Below, in pieces: positions 56,801 through 61,700 of a stretch of DNA of 64,000 nt (position 1 is its first letter; the number at the start of each line of letters is the position of its first letter). Origin of the DNA: Emydura subglobosa (Eukaryota; Chordata; Testudines; Chelidae). A program made the position numbers and the translations under genes. Below the pieces are notes generated by a model. The model was not told the origin of the DNA. It searched no databases and was given only the letters and a program-made list of their open reading frames with translations. The stretch is from contig ML679989.1 in assembly GCA_007922225.1 (NCBI GenBank), positions 20,030,915-20,094,914 on the forward strand, in the 5' to 3' direction.

Positions 56801-59726
56801 CTGCCCATTGTGGCTCTGGGACTCCCCCGCCCCACGGCATCCCACCAGGGCCCTGGGCTGCTGCGTGCTGGGACTCCATCAGCCACGGTTGGTCAGGGCG
56901 TTCCCAATCGCTGCTCCCCGGCTCCCCCGTTTGTCCTGCTGTTGAGGGCAGCTTCTCCTTTGGCCAGGGCCTGGCCCGTCCTGTTCTGGGGCACACAGTT
57001 ACCTTCTGCAGAAGATCTGGGGGCTTTCCTGGCTCATACCATGCAGACTGCTGCGCGGCTCAGCCCCCCAGCACAGGCACACAGCGCCTGCCCACAAAGC
57101 TAGACAGCTGAAGCAGACAAAGCCAGGAATTCATTGCCCCTATTTGAGGATCTGAGGCTCCCCCAAGCGCACTCAGCAAGTCCATGGCAGGAACAGAATC
57201 GAGCCCGTTCCCCTGAGACCCAAACCAGCCCCTTTGCCGCTAGACCAGCCACCCTCCTGTCTGCTGTCAGGAGCTCTCCACGTTCCAGTGTGCCTCCCCG
57301 GCTCTCCGACCCGGGATCTGCCCTCCTTGCATGTACGTGTTCAGATCCGGGGGCATCTGTCAGTGTGTGTTGTTAGCTGGCCTGTGCTCTCCCCGACTAA
57401 GCCTCTAGCCAAAGGCCACTGCGTAAGACTTGCTGTTATCATCCGAGGGGAATGAGCATCGCATTCATGTCATCACAGAAGGGAAGAAGGTTTGGGTCTC
57501 CGGTTCCTTTCCCTGCCCCAGCACCTCTTCTCCTCGGCTCTTCCGAAATGAAATGCAAACGTTAAACGCAGCACACACGAGGGGAGCAGAGTCCCGGCCC
57601 CGAAGGGTGAGGAAATGCAGCTGGCAAAGGAGATACATTGGGCAAAAACGGGACCTTTTGGCTCCTTATGAGCCACAGGGAGCCTCTTGCCTGCAGCAGT
57701 GCTCAAAAGCGTTGGGAGCCAGATAAGACACTCCCAGCTCGTCTCCCCTGTTGGCTCAACAGAGGGGGAACAGGGAAATGCAGTGACCTCTGGTGTACAG
57801 GAGATCAGACTAGCTGATCTAATGGACTCTTCCGGCCGTGAACTCTAGGAGCCTATGGGCAATGGAAGAGCTGATAGCTGGATGCCAGCAGAGTGACACC
57901 CGATCCATTCACATTCATTTTCATACCGATTGTTCAAGAGTCTGCTTTCTGTTGGTTTTTTTTAAACACCTAAAAATAGCCGGGCGGAAAGACCTCTGTG
58001 CTGAGGACCCGACGCTCCTGCCCCTTCACGTCAGGAGCAAGAACGTTCCCAGGACAGGTATCTGAGACCTCCAATGAGACCTCCAGTGCAACCAGCGAAA
58101 GCCAGGCCGGACGTTCCTGCCATTGCTAGGTAAACAGCTGTGACAAGTCTCTCTGTCCTTCTTTGCGCCGCAGAACGACGTGTGGAAGACACAAGCCCAG
58201 CTTTCTGCAGGCCACCAGGAAGGTTGGACAGCAACATGTGCTGGCGGGGAGCCGCTGCTCCCTGGGTAACGGGAGGCTTTACGTACAGCTGTTTACGTCT
58301 GAAAATGCATCGAGTGGTAAGTCCGGGACACGCGGGCCAGGGGAGCGAAGATCACTGCAGAGACTTACACTCTCCCAGCTCTGCCGCTGGGGAGGGGGGT
58401 GCGCTGCGGATGTCGCTGGGCATTTCATTTGATGGGACCCTGTTTACTAAGGTAATTGGGCATCTAAACATGCAGGTCGGCCCCCGTTGGGATTTCCAAA
58501 GGCACCTCCCTCCCGTTGAAAGTCAAGGTGTCCGACTCCTCTGGGACTTCAGTCCATCACCGGAGGGGCCTAAACATCTTTGTCAGTCTGGCCCAGGGCG
58601 CTTTGTCCAGCAGAGCAGCAGCTGCCCTGGGCGCCAGGGTTTACAAGAGCCCCGTTATCACACCCTGGGCACTGCAGGCTCCTGTACTGCCTAGCCATAT
58701 TGCCAGGCACCGCGGGAAATCAACCCCAGCAAGACCAGCTCACGGGGCCTCAAGGGCGCCCCACCCCTCCTGGGATCCGTGCCCCCGCGCAGGAGGGCCG
58801 GGGTGCAACAAGCGTGTCCTCGCTGCCCTGTGAGACTGAAGAGCCCGGACGCTGCGCGGTCGAGTGAAAGCCCCGAAGCTGCTCCCCACGCAGCAGCAGC
58901 GGCACAGCAAGGACAGCAACCAGCCCCACCTTCAGGCCCCAGAGAGCTTGAGAGATGCAGCGCCGCGTATCAAAGCGACGGGGGAACGAGGCGGTACGCT
59001 GTAAAACCAGGCTCGATGAATGGGGGGGGGACCACACACTCCCCTCCCACCCTGCGCTCAGGAGCCAGCCGAGGGCCACTCACTGACGTGTTTGCAGAGG
59101 CGTCGTTACTGGAGATTTGTTCTGTGCCTGCTCCCGGCTCGGGGCGGCCCATGGTGATGCAGAGCGGGCCGGACGTGCTGCGATGCCTGGCTCGGGGCAA
59201 TGCCGTGGACTCGCTCCAGGAAACCCCAGGAGGAGTGAGGCTTGGGGGGCAGGAGCGCCTGCCTGGGTTTGTTCCGAGACCTGGCTGGAGCCGGGACACA
59301 GAAGGCAGAGCCCAGCCCTGCTCTCCCTTTCCCTGGGCAGGGGGGGCGGCACCGGAGTCGTTACGGATCCCCGCAGGTGAGACCGCGCTGAGCCGCCCAC
59401 CCTTTGCAAACACGCCACGGGGCTCTGCTCCCCTCGAGCGTGGCGGGCGGGCCCCAGGCAAGGCCGATGGCTCTTTCTGCTCTAGCAGCTCCAGGTAGAA
59501 CCCGACTGCTCAGCCAGCCTCTCTGGAGACGCTGGGAACAGACTCTGCTCTTGGACAGAACGGGAGAGCAGGCATCAGGCCAAGTGACCTTCTCCTGGGC
59601 TGCCCCCTGCTCTCCTGGTGACGTGGCCCGGATCCTGCCATGCCCCCCCAGCGCCGTGCTACTGAGCATACTTACCGTGCAGTACGAGGAGCCTGTCCTG
59701 TATGTCGATGGACAGCTTCAGCTGAC
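8392..59726 (-). CDS. RGS3: RGS3 gene, partial: 14 coding exons plus one alternative first coding exon
   Basis: RGS3 is a GTPase-activating protein for G-alpha-i/q subunits. Its long forms carry C2 and PDZ domains ahead of the C-terminal RGS domain. Fourteen exons on the minus strand encode about 483 codons in the known RGS3 order: C2, PDZ, linker, then the start of a PH-like region. Recognisable words include DGFGFTICCDSPVRVQAVDS, AGLQQLDTVLQLNE, SCKSAYDLQSPPNKREK, SSYGTYVTLAPKVLVFPVF and LLLFTKEDEPGRC. The intron phases after exons 1 to 14 are 1,0,2,2,0,1,0,1,2,0,1,0,0,1, and each fits its neighbour. No stop or frameshift is present, so the gene appears functional. The RGS domain, the acidic/proline-rich region and both transcript ends are missing from the window. 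Identification rests on remembered mammalian RGS3 sequence; I ran no search. Confidence 0.96.
8859..8890. repeat. GC/CA microsatellite
   Basis: Alternating purine-pyrimidine run: a short GC alternation followed by about ten CA units. Such sequence can adopt Z-DNA. It lies about 360 bases upstream of exon 14 in transcript direction. Confidence 0.85.
10204..10457. mobile_element. 254-base Harbinger-like MITE with TAA target duplication
   Basis: The ends GGGTCCATCTACACTG and CAGTGTAGACCTACCC are imperfect inverted repeats. They are flanked by TAA at 10201-10203 and 10458-10460, the TWA-type duplication known for PIF/Harbinger elements. The interior is also self-complementary (gtcagctgacttggg against gagtcagctgacccggg). 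No coding capacity. A related truncated copy lies at 60636. Confidence 0.8.
10500..10900 (-). mobile_element. CR1 LINE 3' fragment
   Basis: Minus-strand translation gives pieces of the CR1 C-terminal region, such as K-x-L-x-x-F-x-L-x-K and R-L-W-N-S-F with interspersed stops. The DNA pattern matches the 3' ORF ends seen at 13890 and 55840. Degenerate and truncated. Confidence 0.65.
10970..11420. repeat. AT-rich dispersed repeat segment
   Basis: A run of short words such as aaaatttccc, gaaaattcca and ttttccat, followed by an almost pure AT segment at 11195-11290. Similar wording appears at 18060-18200, 18780-19000 and 37890-38270, so it is probably one dispersed family. No coding potential. 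Confidence 0.5.
11856..11949. repeat. Tandem duplication, two 47-base units
   Basis: Units 11856-11902 and 11903-11949 both start caaagaggagcagaaccca and differ at only a few positions. It is a recent local duplication with no coding role. Confidence 0.9.
12973..13397. mobile_element. 425-base hAT-type MITE with perfect 8-base target duplication
   Basis: The termini TAGGGATGT and ACATCCCTA are inverted repeats. They are flanked by GCTGAAGC at 12965-12972 and again at 13398-13405. An 8-base duplication is the hAT superfamily signature. AT-rich arms (gtttaa, ttaaac words) enclose a GC-rich core with repeated gggagccgagcccag-type units. No transposase frame, so non-autonomous. Confidence 0.88.
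13890..14890 (-). mobile_element. CR1 LINE, two adjacent or nested degenerate copies
   Basis: The minus strand shows a CR1 C-terminal coding end at 14190-13890. A second copy begins with its own 3' untranslated words (ttcctcggccagaaaagacc) near 14200 and extends through degraded reverse-transcriptase sequence to about 14890. The phrase gagaatccaccat occurs in both (13929, 14350), showing two copies rather than one. Confidence 0.75.
15355..15660. repeat. G-rich minisatellite with variable 53-82 base units
   Basis: The anchor catgaggyrggatggcagggtg (or a near variant) recurs at about 15409, 15491, 15544 and 15624, with GGGGAGGGG-type filler between. Unit spacing is 82, 53 and 80. The array explains the 235-codon minus-strand frame at 16083-15376, which is proline-rich and not a gene. 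Confidence 0.85.
18040..19000. repeat. Composite repeat with inverted tRNA-like modules and AT-rich arms
   Basis: The module ggttagggcactcacctg is present forward at about 18664 and inverted at about 18380-18400 (caggtgagtgccctaacc). Both are followed by a degraded ggttcaa-like B-box word. AT-rich arms at 18060-18200 and 18780-19000 flank the pair. This looks like one long imperfect palindrome or two SINE-like units in inverted orientation. Confidence 0.5.
19853..19936 (-). CDS. RGS3: RGS3 exon 13 (start of PH-like region)
   Basis: It encodes PLDLCNPARTLLLSEELLLH then EGRSKTIK, exactly 28 codons, phase 0 at both ends. Mammalian RGS3 reads PLDLCNPARTLLLSEELLLYEGRNK at this place. The L-L-L-S-E-E-L-L-L strand followed by exon 14 looks like the first strands of a PH domain (inference from pattern). 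The acceptor TTTAG follows a very long pyrimidine tract, made of T and TTTC repeats on this strand. The donor is gtgaga from 19852. The exon is a multiple of three, so skipping it would keep frame. Confidence 0.97.
19941..19975 (-). promoter_or_regulatory. Long pyrimidine tract of the exon 13 acceptor, built from a simple repeat
   Basis: The plus strand has a run of about 14 A then repeats of GAAA and further A. On the transcribed strand this is a T/TTTC run ending a few bases before TTTAG and exon 13. It is both a microsatellite and the splice-acceptor pyrimidine tract, so its length could vary between individuals and affect acceptor strength (inference). Confidence 0.6.
20820..21700 (+). 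mobile_element. LTR-like repeat, probable endogenous retroviral solo LTR
   Basis: The stretch 21340-21500 (ttagcatgttatatttttg, ttttgtagtatatttcttc) resembles the R/U5 zone of LTRs I associate with turtle endogenous retroviruses. No internal gag/pol sequence flanks it. Ends and target duplication could not be fixed. Confidence 0.4.
22760..23400. repeat. AT-rich block ending in TTTAAATC palindromes
   Basis: About 640 bases are strongly AT-rich and end with two copies of the palindrome-like word TGATTTAAATCA (23370-23403). The left end carries a weaker related word (agattgaaaaatcagat). It may be a non-autonomous DNA transposon. No coding potential. Confidence 0.5.
23459..23649 (-). CDS. RGS3: RGS3 exon 12 (linker)
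   Basis: Two bases complete Gly, then 63 codons include GKGKSHTGPGRKSRLMKTVQ, YGNYQNC, HIPHSSYGTYVT and LAPKVLVFPVFVQ. This is a strongly conserved RGS3 segment without a named domain, ending just before the PH-like region. The acceptor is tcccag at 23651-23650 and the donor is gtaagc from 23458. Phase is 1 in and 0 out. A 9.6 kb intron separates it from exon 11. An AT-rich repeat block (22760-23400) ends about 60 bases beyond its donor. Confidence 0.97.
23650..33231 (-). other. RGS3 intron 11 (9.6 kb)
   Basis: Mostly unassigned sequence. It holds a CR1-tail-like scrap (24340-24400), a CORE-SINE (26660-26800) and a dispersed element end at 28960-29045 (ctctcgaaagcttaggtct…ttagtctttaaagtgccac). 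It also holds a GA microsatellite (30615-30632), a short tandem of ccaggcccacggcag at 31865-31910, an L2/MIR-like piece (31955-32035, gaggggaaactgaggca type) and a G/T-rich stretch at 32240-32530. No exon was recognised. Confidence 0.75.
26660..26800 (+). mobile_element. MIR/CORE-SINE-type element
   Basis: The order of words matches MIR-like SINEs: cactgagcgaccgtgggcga, gtcacagcc, cagtttccacatttgtaaaa, tgggaaaa and ctgtaaagcgcttcggga. Degenerate. Confidence 0.75.
33232..33271 (-). CDS. RGS3: RGS3 exon 11 (linker, 40-base micro-exon)
   Basis: It encodes LLRPVYQEPDAAV and one base of Gly, matching mammalian LLRPVYQE then diverging. The acceptor is cttgcag. Two donors are possible: gtggg just after the GCG codon, and gtaagt from 33231. 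Only gtaagt gives phase 1 and keeps exon 12 in frame, so it was chosen. Mammals have about nine residues of Thr/Pro/Glu/Ser-rich sequence here where this species has a short P-D-A-A-V-G-N stretch. Confidence 0.9.
33272..34250 (-). other. RGS3 intron 10
   Basis: GC-rich intron with no recognised repeat. Numerous long open frames on both strands follow from the composition and lack family matches. Confidence 0.7.
34251..34590 (-). CDS. RGS3: RGS3 exon 10 (end of PDZ and linker)
   Basis: At 340 bases this is the largest exon in the window. One base completes Arg and 113 codons follow. The first, NCPSEIILLVWRIVPQIKPG, close the PDZ domain. The linker then carries RRSSCKSAYDLQSPPNKREK, RPEQRQSCHILYDGS, WARYTEVGKRSQHT and YILLAPLNPGSQ. 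All match the mammalian protein in order. The R-R-S-S and R-x-x-S patterns resemble basophilic kinase sites (inference). The acceptor is tctcag at 34592-34591 and the donor is gtacgg from 34250. Several long plus-strand open frames over this exon are shadows. Confidence 0.97.
34591..35319 (-). other. RGS3 intron 9
   Basis: It contains a duplicated cccagccccayggcgagc word (34655-34682) and the C-rich minisatellite at 34780-35010. No other structure was seen. Confidence 0.7.
34780..35010. repeat. C-rich minisatellite
   Basis: Imperfect units of cccctcccccgcac, ctcatggacgccccct and ccctcagggacact recur with variable spacing. The wording resembles the reverse complement of the array at 15355-15660. 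On the RGS3 transcript it would be G-rich. Confidence 0.7.
35320..35425 (-). CDS. RGS3: RGS3 exon 9 (PDZ domain core)
   Basis: It encodes GGPAEKAGLQQLDTVLQLNE then QPVEHWKCVQLAHEI and two bases of Arg. This is the A-G-L-x-x-L-D-x-V-L-x-L-N core of the PDZ fold and its second helix. The His of E-H-W may sit at the first position of the ligand-contacting helix, as in class I PDZ domains (tentative). The acceptor is cgtcag and the donor gtgact from 35319. Phase is 1 in and 2 out. It lies beside a C-rich tandem array at 35530-35645. Confidence 0.97.
35530..35645. repeat. C-rich tandem repeat, 38-42 base units
   Basis: The anchor gatcccgtactg starts at 35553, 35591 and 35633, each followed by ccgtcc…cccccac filler. 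A shortened unit precedes it. It begins about 105 bases upstream of exon 9 in transcript direction and makes its intron G-rich. Confidence 0.88.
35690..36600 (+). mobile_element. LTR-like repeat block
   Basis: The wording in 36360-36470 (tcagcagtacttaaatgatg, actaattcagcactgtgttt) resembles the R/U5 part of reptile LTRs, and upstream sequence resembles a U3. No ends with target duplication were identified and no coding remnants were seen. Confidence 0.35.
37710..37860 (+). mobile_element. CR1 3' tail with internal 46-base duplication
   Basis: The typical CR1 3' end words agcagggggttggactaga, cctcctgaggtccc and tctatgattctatga are present on the plus strand. A 46-base unit is duplicated exactly in tandem (37745-37790, 37791-37836) apart from a substitution. 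It is a severely 5'-truncated copy. Confidence 0.92.
37890..38270. repeat. AT-rich dispersed repeat segment
   Basis: Runs of ttttggtt, gaaaacc and aaaaatgaaaa alternate with their complements. Wording resembles 10970-11190 and 18060-18200. No terminal structure was resolved. Confidence 0.45.
38964..39045 (-). CDS. RGS3: RGS3 exon 8 (PDZ domain, carboxylate-binding loop)
   Basis: It encodes ITIPRGRDGFGFTICCDSPV then RVQAVDS and one base of a Gly codon. The loop G-F-G-F is the PDZ carboxylate-binding loop (GLGF class), and the strand after it contacts the ligand C-terminus. Only one residue differs from my memory of the mammalian exon (K to R before D-G-F-G-F). The acceptor is ttttcag at 39047-39046 and the donor is gtaaga from 38963. 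The phase-0 entry lets it accept either exon 7 or the alternative first exon. Confidence 0.97.
39046..41758 (-). other. RGS3 intron between the alternative first exon and exon 8
   Basis: Mostly unassigned. It holds a CR1 tail at 40690-40805 and CA-rich microsatellite stretches at 41618-41633 and 41698-41712. Plus- and minus-strand open frames here have no family match. Confidence 0.7.
40690..40805 (+). mobile_element. CR1 3' tail
   Basis: Words ttggccctgctttgagcagg, gggactagatgacttcctga and gatcccttccaaccct, followed by a degraded tctgtgattttgtga tail, mark a short 5'-truncated CR1 insertion on the plus strand. Confidence 0.88.
41759..41812 (-). CDS. RGS3: RGS3 alternative first coding exon (PDZ-RGS3 isoform N-terminus)
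   Basis: The 18 codons read MNRFNGLCKVCSERRYRQ, identical in my memory to the start of mammalian PDZ-RGS3. A donor gtctgt follows at 41758, phase 0, which joins to exon 8 (ITIPRG). This isoform replaces the C2 domain with a short Cys-containing N-terminus. In mammals it is the form that binds ephrin-B tails through PDZ and dampens G-protein signalling in migrating cells. The ATG has A at -3. The frame stays open upstream to an ATG at 41974. A possible acceptor (cttctctag, 41951-41950) suggests that this exon may be spliced to an upstream non-coding exon. Confidence 0.92.
41813..41974 (-). promoter_or_regulatory. In-frame open leader upstream of the PDZ-isoform start
   Basis: The 54 codons before the MNRF start are open and begin with an ATG at 41974. 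A sequence resembling a splice acceptor (ccattcttctctag) ends at 41950. It may be 5' untranslated sequence of a spliced exon, or an N-terminal extension; in mammals translation starts at MNRF. No TATA box was recognised upstream. Confidence 0.4.
41975..44381 (-). other. Intron and possible promoter region upstream of the alternative first exon
   Basis: I recognise no repeat or exon. If the PDZ isoform is driven by its own promoter, part of it should lie here, but I can point to no specific site. Confidence 0.4.
44382..44449 (-). CDS. RGS3: RGS3 exon 7 (C2-PDZ linker)
   Basis: With the phase-1 base from exon 6 it encodes E-PPLASQGAAQANWDAENMEQ then LK. The matching mammalian stretch ends GKKLK and is otherwise divergent, so this is a fast-evolving linker. 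Assignment rests on position, splice sites (acceptor ttctag, donor gtaggt from 44381), exact phase (1 in, 0 out) and the final L-K before the PDZ exon. It is skipped in transcripts that start at the 41812 exon. Confidence 0.85.
44450..47218 (-). other. RGS3 intron 6
   Basis: It contains an LTR-like block (45180-46090). The rest, 44450-45180 and 46090-47218, is GC-rich and unassigned. Open frames in it lack family matches. Confidence 0.7.
45180..46090 (+). mobile_element. Probable endogenous retroviral solo LTR
   Basis: The block 45640-45880 has the layout of an LTR R/U5 zone: ttttgcaagttaagattgta, a polyA-signal-like aatacatctgtagatggtt, then ggattgg-like and ggtcctttgggactgtgag words. No gag/pol remnants adjoin it. 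Boundaries are approximate. Confidence 0.45.
47219..47309 (-). CDS. RGS3: RGS3 exon 6 (last C2 strands)
   Basis: It encodes EVSGWYYLLGEDLGRTKHLK then VATRRLKQSR, and ends with one base of the next codon. It matches mammalian EISGWYYLLGEHLGRTKHLKVARRR. G-W-Y-x-L-L is the usual final strand of a C2 domain, and the basic tail starts the C2-PDZ linker. The acceptor is cccccag and the donor gtggg from 47218. Phase is 0 in and 1 out. Confidence 0.96.
47850..48390 (+). mobile_element. Probable endogenous retroviral solo LTR
   Basis: A polyA-signal-bearing zone (tttttataataaacctttag) is followed by actaaaggattggctggcag and a downstream U5-like stretch to gacggggtcacac. No internal viral sequence was seen. 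Ends are approximate. Confidence 0.5.
48395..48780 (-). mobile_element. Unclassified retroelement-like fragment
   Basis: On the minus strand it begins ttcttcttcgggtgcttgct and runs through GC-rich sequence to a cttctttctgcc stretch. I recall similar sequence as a widespread turtle repeat but cannot name its class. Confidence 0.35.
49340..49480 (+). mobile_element. MIR/CORE-SINE-like remnant
   Basis: Words tttcctcacctgtcaaacgg and gagcacttggagacc follow the MIR-type order. Strongly degraded. Confidence 0.5.
50852..50912 (-). CDS. RGS3: RGS3 exon 5 (C2 domain)
   Basis: After one base completing an Arg codon it encodes QSQLIGCMSFGVKSLLAPDK, matching mammalian QSGLIGCMSFGVKSLLTPDK. The acceptor is ctccag at 50914-50913, and the donor is gtaact from 50851. 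Phase is 2 in and 0 out. The IG-x-M-S-F strand follows the calcium-loop 3 position and supports the C2 assignment. Long open frames on both strands around it (49543-50940) are GC-rich shadows. Confidence 0.96.
50913..53050 (-). other. RGS3 intron 4
   Basis: GC-rich, no recognised repeat or extra exon. Open frames of up to 173 codons on either strand show no family. Confidence 0.7.
53051..53119 (-). CDS. RGS3: RGS3 exon 4 (C2 domain)
   Basis: It encodes F-PVQEEDEQKRLLVTVWNRERNS-R, with split codons at both ends, matching mammalian PVQEEDDQKRLLVTVWNRAS. The acceptor is ttacag and the donor is gtaaag from 53050. Phase is 2 in and 2 out. Where calcium-binding C2 domains carry a D-x-D pattern after the V-W/Y strand, this protein has W-N-R-E-R-N. 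A canonical calcium site is therefore unlikely. Confidence 0.96.
53120..54168 (-). other. RGS3 intron 3
   Basis: No repeat or RNA gene recognised. Ordinary composition. Confidence 0.7.
54169..54263 (-). CDS. RGS3: RGS3 exon 3 (C2 domain)
   Basis: It encodes MSVVPDVDRKCRQKTKTVPD followed by SKNPIFHEHFL and two bases of the next codon. It aligns with the mammalian stretch RHQKTQTVPD…PAFHEHFFF. The N-P-x-F-x-E-x-F pattern is typical of the C2 strand that precedes the second half of the sandwich. The acceptor AG is at 54265-54264 with a rather short pyrimidine tract. The donor is gtgagt from 54168. Phase is 0 in and 2 out. Confidence 0.95.
54264..55058 (-). other. RGS3 intron 2
   Basis: No repeat or RNA gene recognised. 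Confidence 0.7.
55059..55117 (-). CDS. RGS3: RGS3 exon 2 (C2 domain)
   Basis: It encodes V-MEAKGLMGKEYRACDSYVK, with the first Val codon shared with exon 1. This matches the mammalian stretch around EGKGLISK and CDPYVK, the second and third C2 strands. The acceptor follows a pyrimidine-rich run ending ttccag, and the donor is gtggg at 55058. Phase is 1 in and 0 out. The common C2 motif DPYVK reads DSYVK here, a Pro-to-Ser change. The Asp that often helps bind calcium is kept. Confidence 0.93.
55118..59675 (-). other. RGS3 intron 1 (4.6 kb)
   Basis: It contains a CR1 3' region (55840-56330) and a short plus-strand CR1-family 3' end (57770-57845, gagatcagactagctgatct). The rest, including GC-rich 58700-59600, is unassigned. 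Confidence 0.7.
55840..56330 (-). mobile_element. CR1 LINE 3' region
   Basis: The plus-strand order cagtccagaagggaccgttc, cctgtagtctgaatttaccc, gattgagcagcttcagcctc and gttactgtccttcttgaagt is the reverse of a CR1 3' coding end plus its untranslated tail, as at 13890-14300. Degenerate. Confidence 0.75.
59676..59726 (-). CDS. RGS3: RGS3 exon 1 (C2 domain, first beta strands)
   Basis: This exon encodes GQLKLSIDIQDRLLVLH, matching the start of the RGS3 C2 domain (GQLRLSID in mammals). The acceptor is cccag at 59728-59727. The donor is gtaag starting at 59675. It enters with two bases that complete a Gly codon and leaves in phase 1, which fits exon 2. It is the most upstream exon I could place. 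In mammals this exon is preceded by alternative N-terminal exons, and none was recognised between 59727 and 64000. An overlapping 258-codon plus-strand frame (59404-60180) is an antisense shadow. Confidence 0.9.
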
Positions 59727-60632
59727 CTGGGGAAACAACAGGAGAAAAGAGCAGATGAGAGGCCGGTGCGGAGCTGGTCAGCAGAGATTCACGGCCAGTT
59801 CTGCCCCAAGAGCCAGCCCAGCGGGGCACGGAGGGAGCCCCCAGTGCTCATGGCTCTGCCCTCCTGCCAGCTTCTCCCAGCCACTAAACCTCCCTCCCCT
59901 ACTCGGACAGCATTTGCAAGGCTGCTGCTCAGTGAGATGCTCCCCAGGGCCTGTGGCAGTGGGGAAGGGCTGGGAAAACCTAGCTCCTAGAAGGGATTTG
60001 TTCGTAAGGCTGAGAGATGTGTGGCCGTGGAGACTTCTGAACCCTGGTGTAACCACTGGGCCTCAGCACTCTACTGGGAATTCAGCTGGAAAAGTCAGTG
60101 AAAGGTCAGAAATCATCCCAGTAACCGGGTCCCAACAAATCATGGCAGGAAAAGGTATGAGAGGGAGCCAGAAAGGCTGAATTAGTCCAAACAAAAAGGC
60201 CTGGGATAAAACTCCAAGGGCTGTGCTGAGATCACGCCTGGTAAACAGCAGCAGTGTGGGACCAAATACCAATGTGGAACCAAAACTGATGTATCAGAAA
60301 CTAGGCCGAACTGGTGGACAAAATAATAAGGAGACAGGCTATTCCGCCCATTGCTCCCTTTGGAGACCTGGAAGAAAGAGACTTTTGGAGAAAAACTGGC
60401 TATCAGAGCTAGCTTCACCATCATGACTGCCTCCCCCCATCTCCTGGGATCCCGGGGCGTTCGTCATCCCGATCCTGACCAGAGAGAGGGACCCACACAA
60501 CATCACCGCCTCCCCCAGCTCAAACACCACTTAGCATGAACAGGATTGGACTGTAACAAGACCAGCTCCAGCCCGTCTTAACTAACTTCTCTTTCCCCCC
60601 AAAGGGCAGTTATTACCGTCTTTAATACCATC
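59727..60632 (-). other. Upstream RGS3 intron, no exon recognised
   Basis: I looked on the minus strand for N-terminal exons known from mammalian C2-containing isoforms and found none. No repeat was recognised in this stretch. Confidence 0.5.
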
Positions 60633-60635
60633 TAA

Positions 60636-60772
60636 GGGTACGTCTACATTGCAAAGAGAAGCCCACGGCACCAAGTCTCAGAGCCCGGGTCAGCTGACTT
60701 CAAGGCTGTGGGGCTAAAAACAACACTACAGATGTTCCCTCTAAGGCAGGAGCCCAGGCTCCGAGCCCCTCC
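60636..60772. mobile_element. Truncated Harbinger-like MITE, left half
   Basis: It starts GGGTACGTCTACATTGC after TAA at 60633-60635. It continues with cccgggtcagctgacttcaa and gagcccaggctccgagccc, as in the 10204 copy. The right half is absent where an LTR-like block begins at 60773, so the LTR or a deletion interrupted it. Confidence 0.7.
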
Positions 60773-61700
60773 TGTGACAGTCTGCCCCCGTCGTTCGCCA
60801 TTTTTACAAGACAATGATACATTTTGTGCAAAATAGGCTTTGTGAGGTAGCATCTGAAAACTCATAACCTGCTGAGTATCACTGACCTGGTAAAATATGT
60901 GTGGCAACACTGTATGTACAGTTCTAAAATTCTACTGCATAAGACATGTTCCAAGTCTGGGGAAACAGCTTCAAACCAGTTCTCCAGAGACATAGGCTAG
61001 CCAACACCTCAGTCAGGTGTCAGCATAATCAAATGAACTATCAGCCGGCTAATCAACCAATCTTTCCCAGGAAGAAGGGTGTGAGCGAGAAATTTACAAC
61101 TTGGCAATGGAACAGCTGGGAGTGCCTGTGTAAACAGACTGGCCGTCACCTGAACCCCAGCTGCAGATGATTCTCAAAGAAGGGAAATGCTGTAAGAAAG
61201 GGGAACACGCTCCCCAGATTACTTCTCTCCCCTCACCTCTACTCATGGCATCAATAACATTGGTAAGACAAAAGAATCATCGCTGAATGGGGAGAGAGTC
61301 CTGGCTGAAGGAATCCAGCCAGACTGCTTTTGAGCATGGAGGGAGAGAAACCTTTTTGCTTCAAATTCCCTTTGTTTGTTAAAGCAGGTGTTAGTTTGCA
61401 TTGCACCTTTCATTTCTTCGTAGCCAATTCTGACTTTTATGCCCTATCACTCGTAATGACTTACAAACCCATCCCTCTGTAGTTAATAAACTTTTATTGT
61501 TTGATCTAAACCAGTGTGTTTGGAGTGAAGCGTTTGGGAAACTTCATTGGAGACAGTAAGATTTGTGCATATCCTTTTCTATTAATAAAATGACGGACTT
61601 TCTATGAGCTCGTATTATCCAGGGGGTGCTGGGCAGTACAAGACGCACATTCTGGGATCACTCTGGGACTGGGAATATGCTGGTGTCGCTCTGTAACAGA
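60773..61700 (+). mobile_element. Probable endogenous retroviral solo LTR
   Basis: It begins TGTGACAG, follows the TG…CA rule loosely with TGTAACA near 61691-61697, and has an AATAAA-bearing zone (agttaataaacttttattg, 61480-61500) followed by accagtgtgtttggagtgaa. Internal viral genes are absent. Matching target duplications were not found. Confidence 0.6.

Noticed and set aside
58779..59498. Plus-strand frame of 239 codons
   Set aside because: GC-driven open frame in RGS3 intron 1 with no family match.
59404..60180. Plus-strand frame of 258 codons
   Set aside because: It is antisense to RGS3 exon 1. No domain and no splice or start support.
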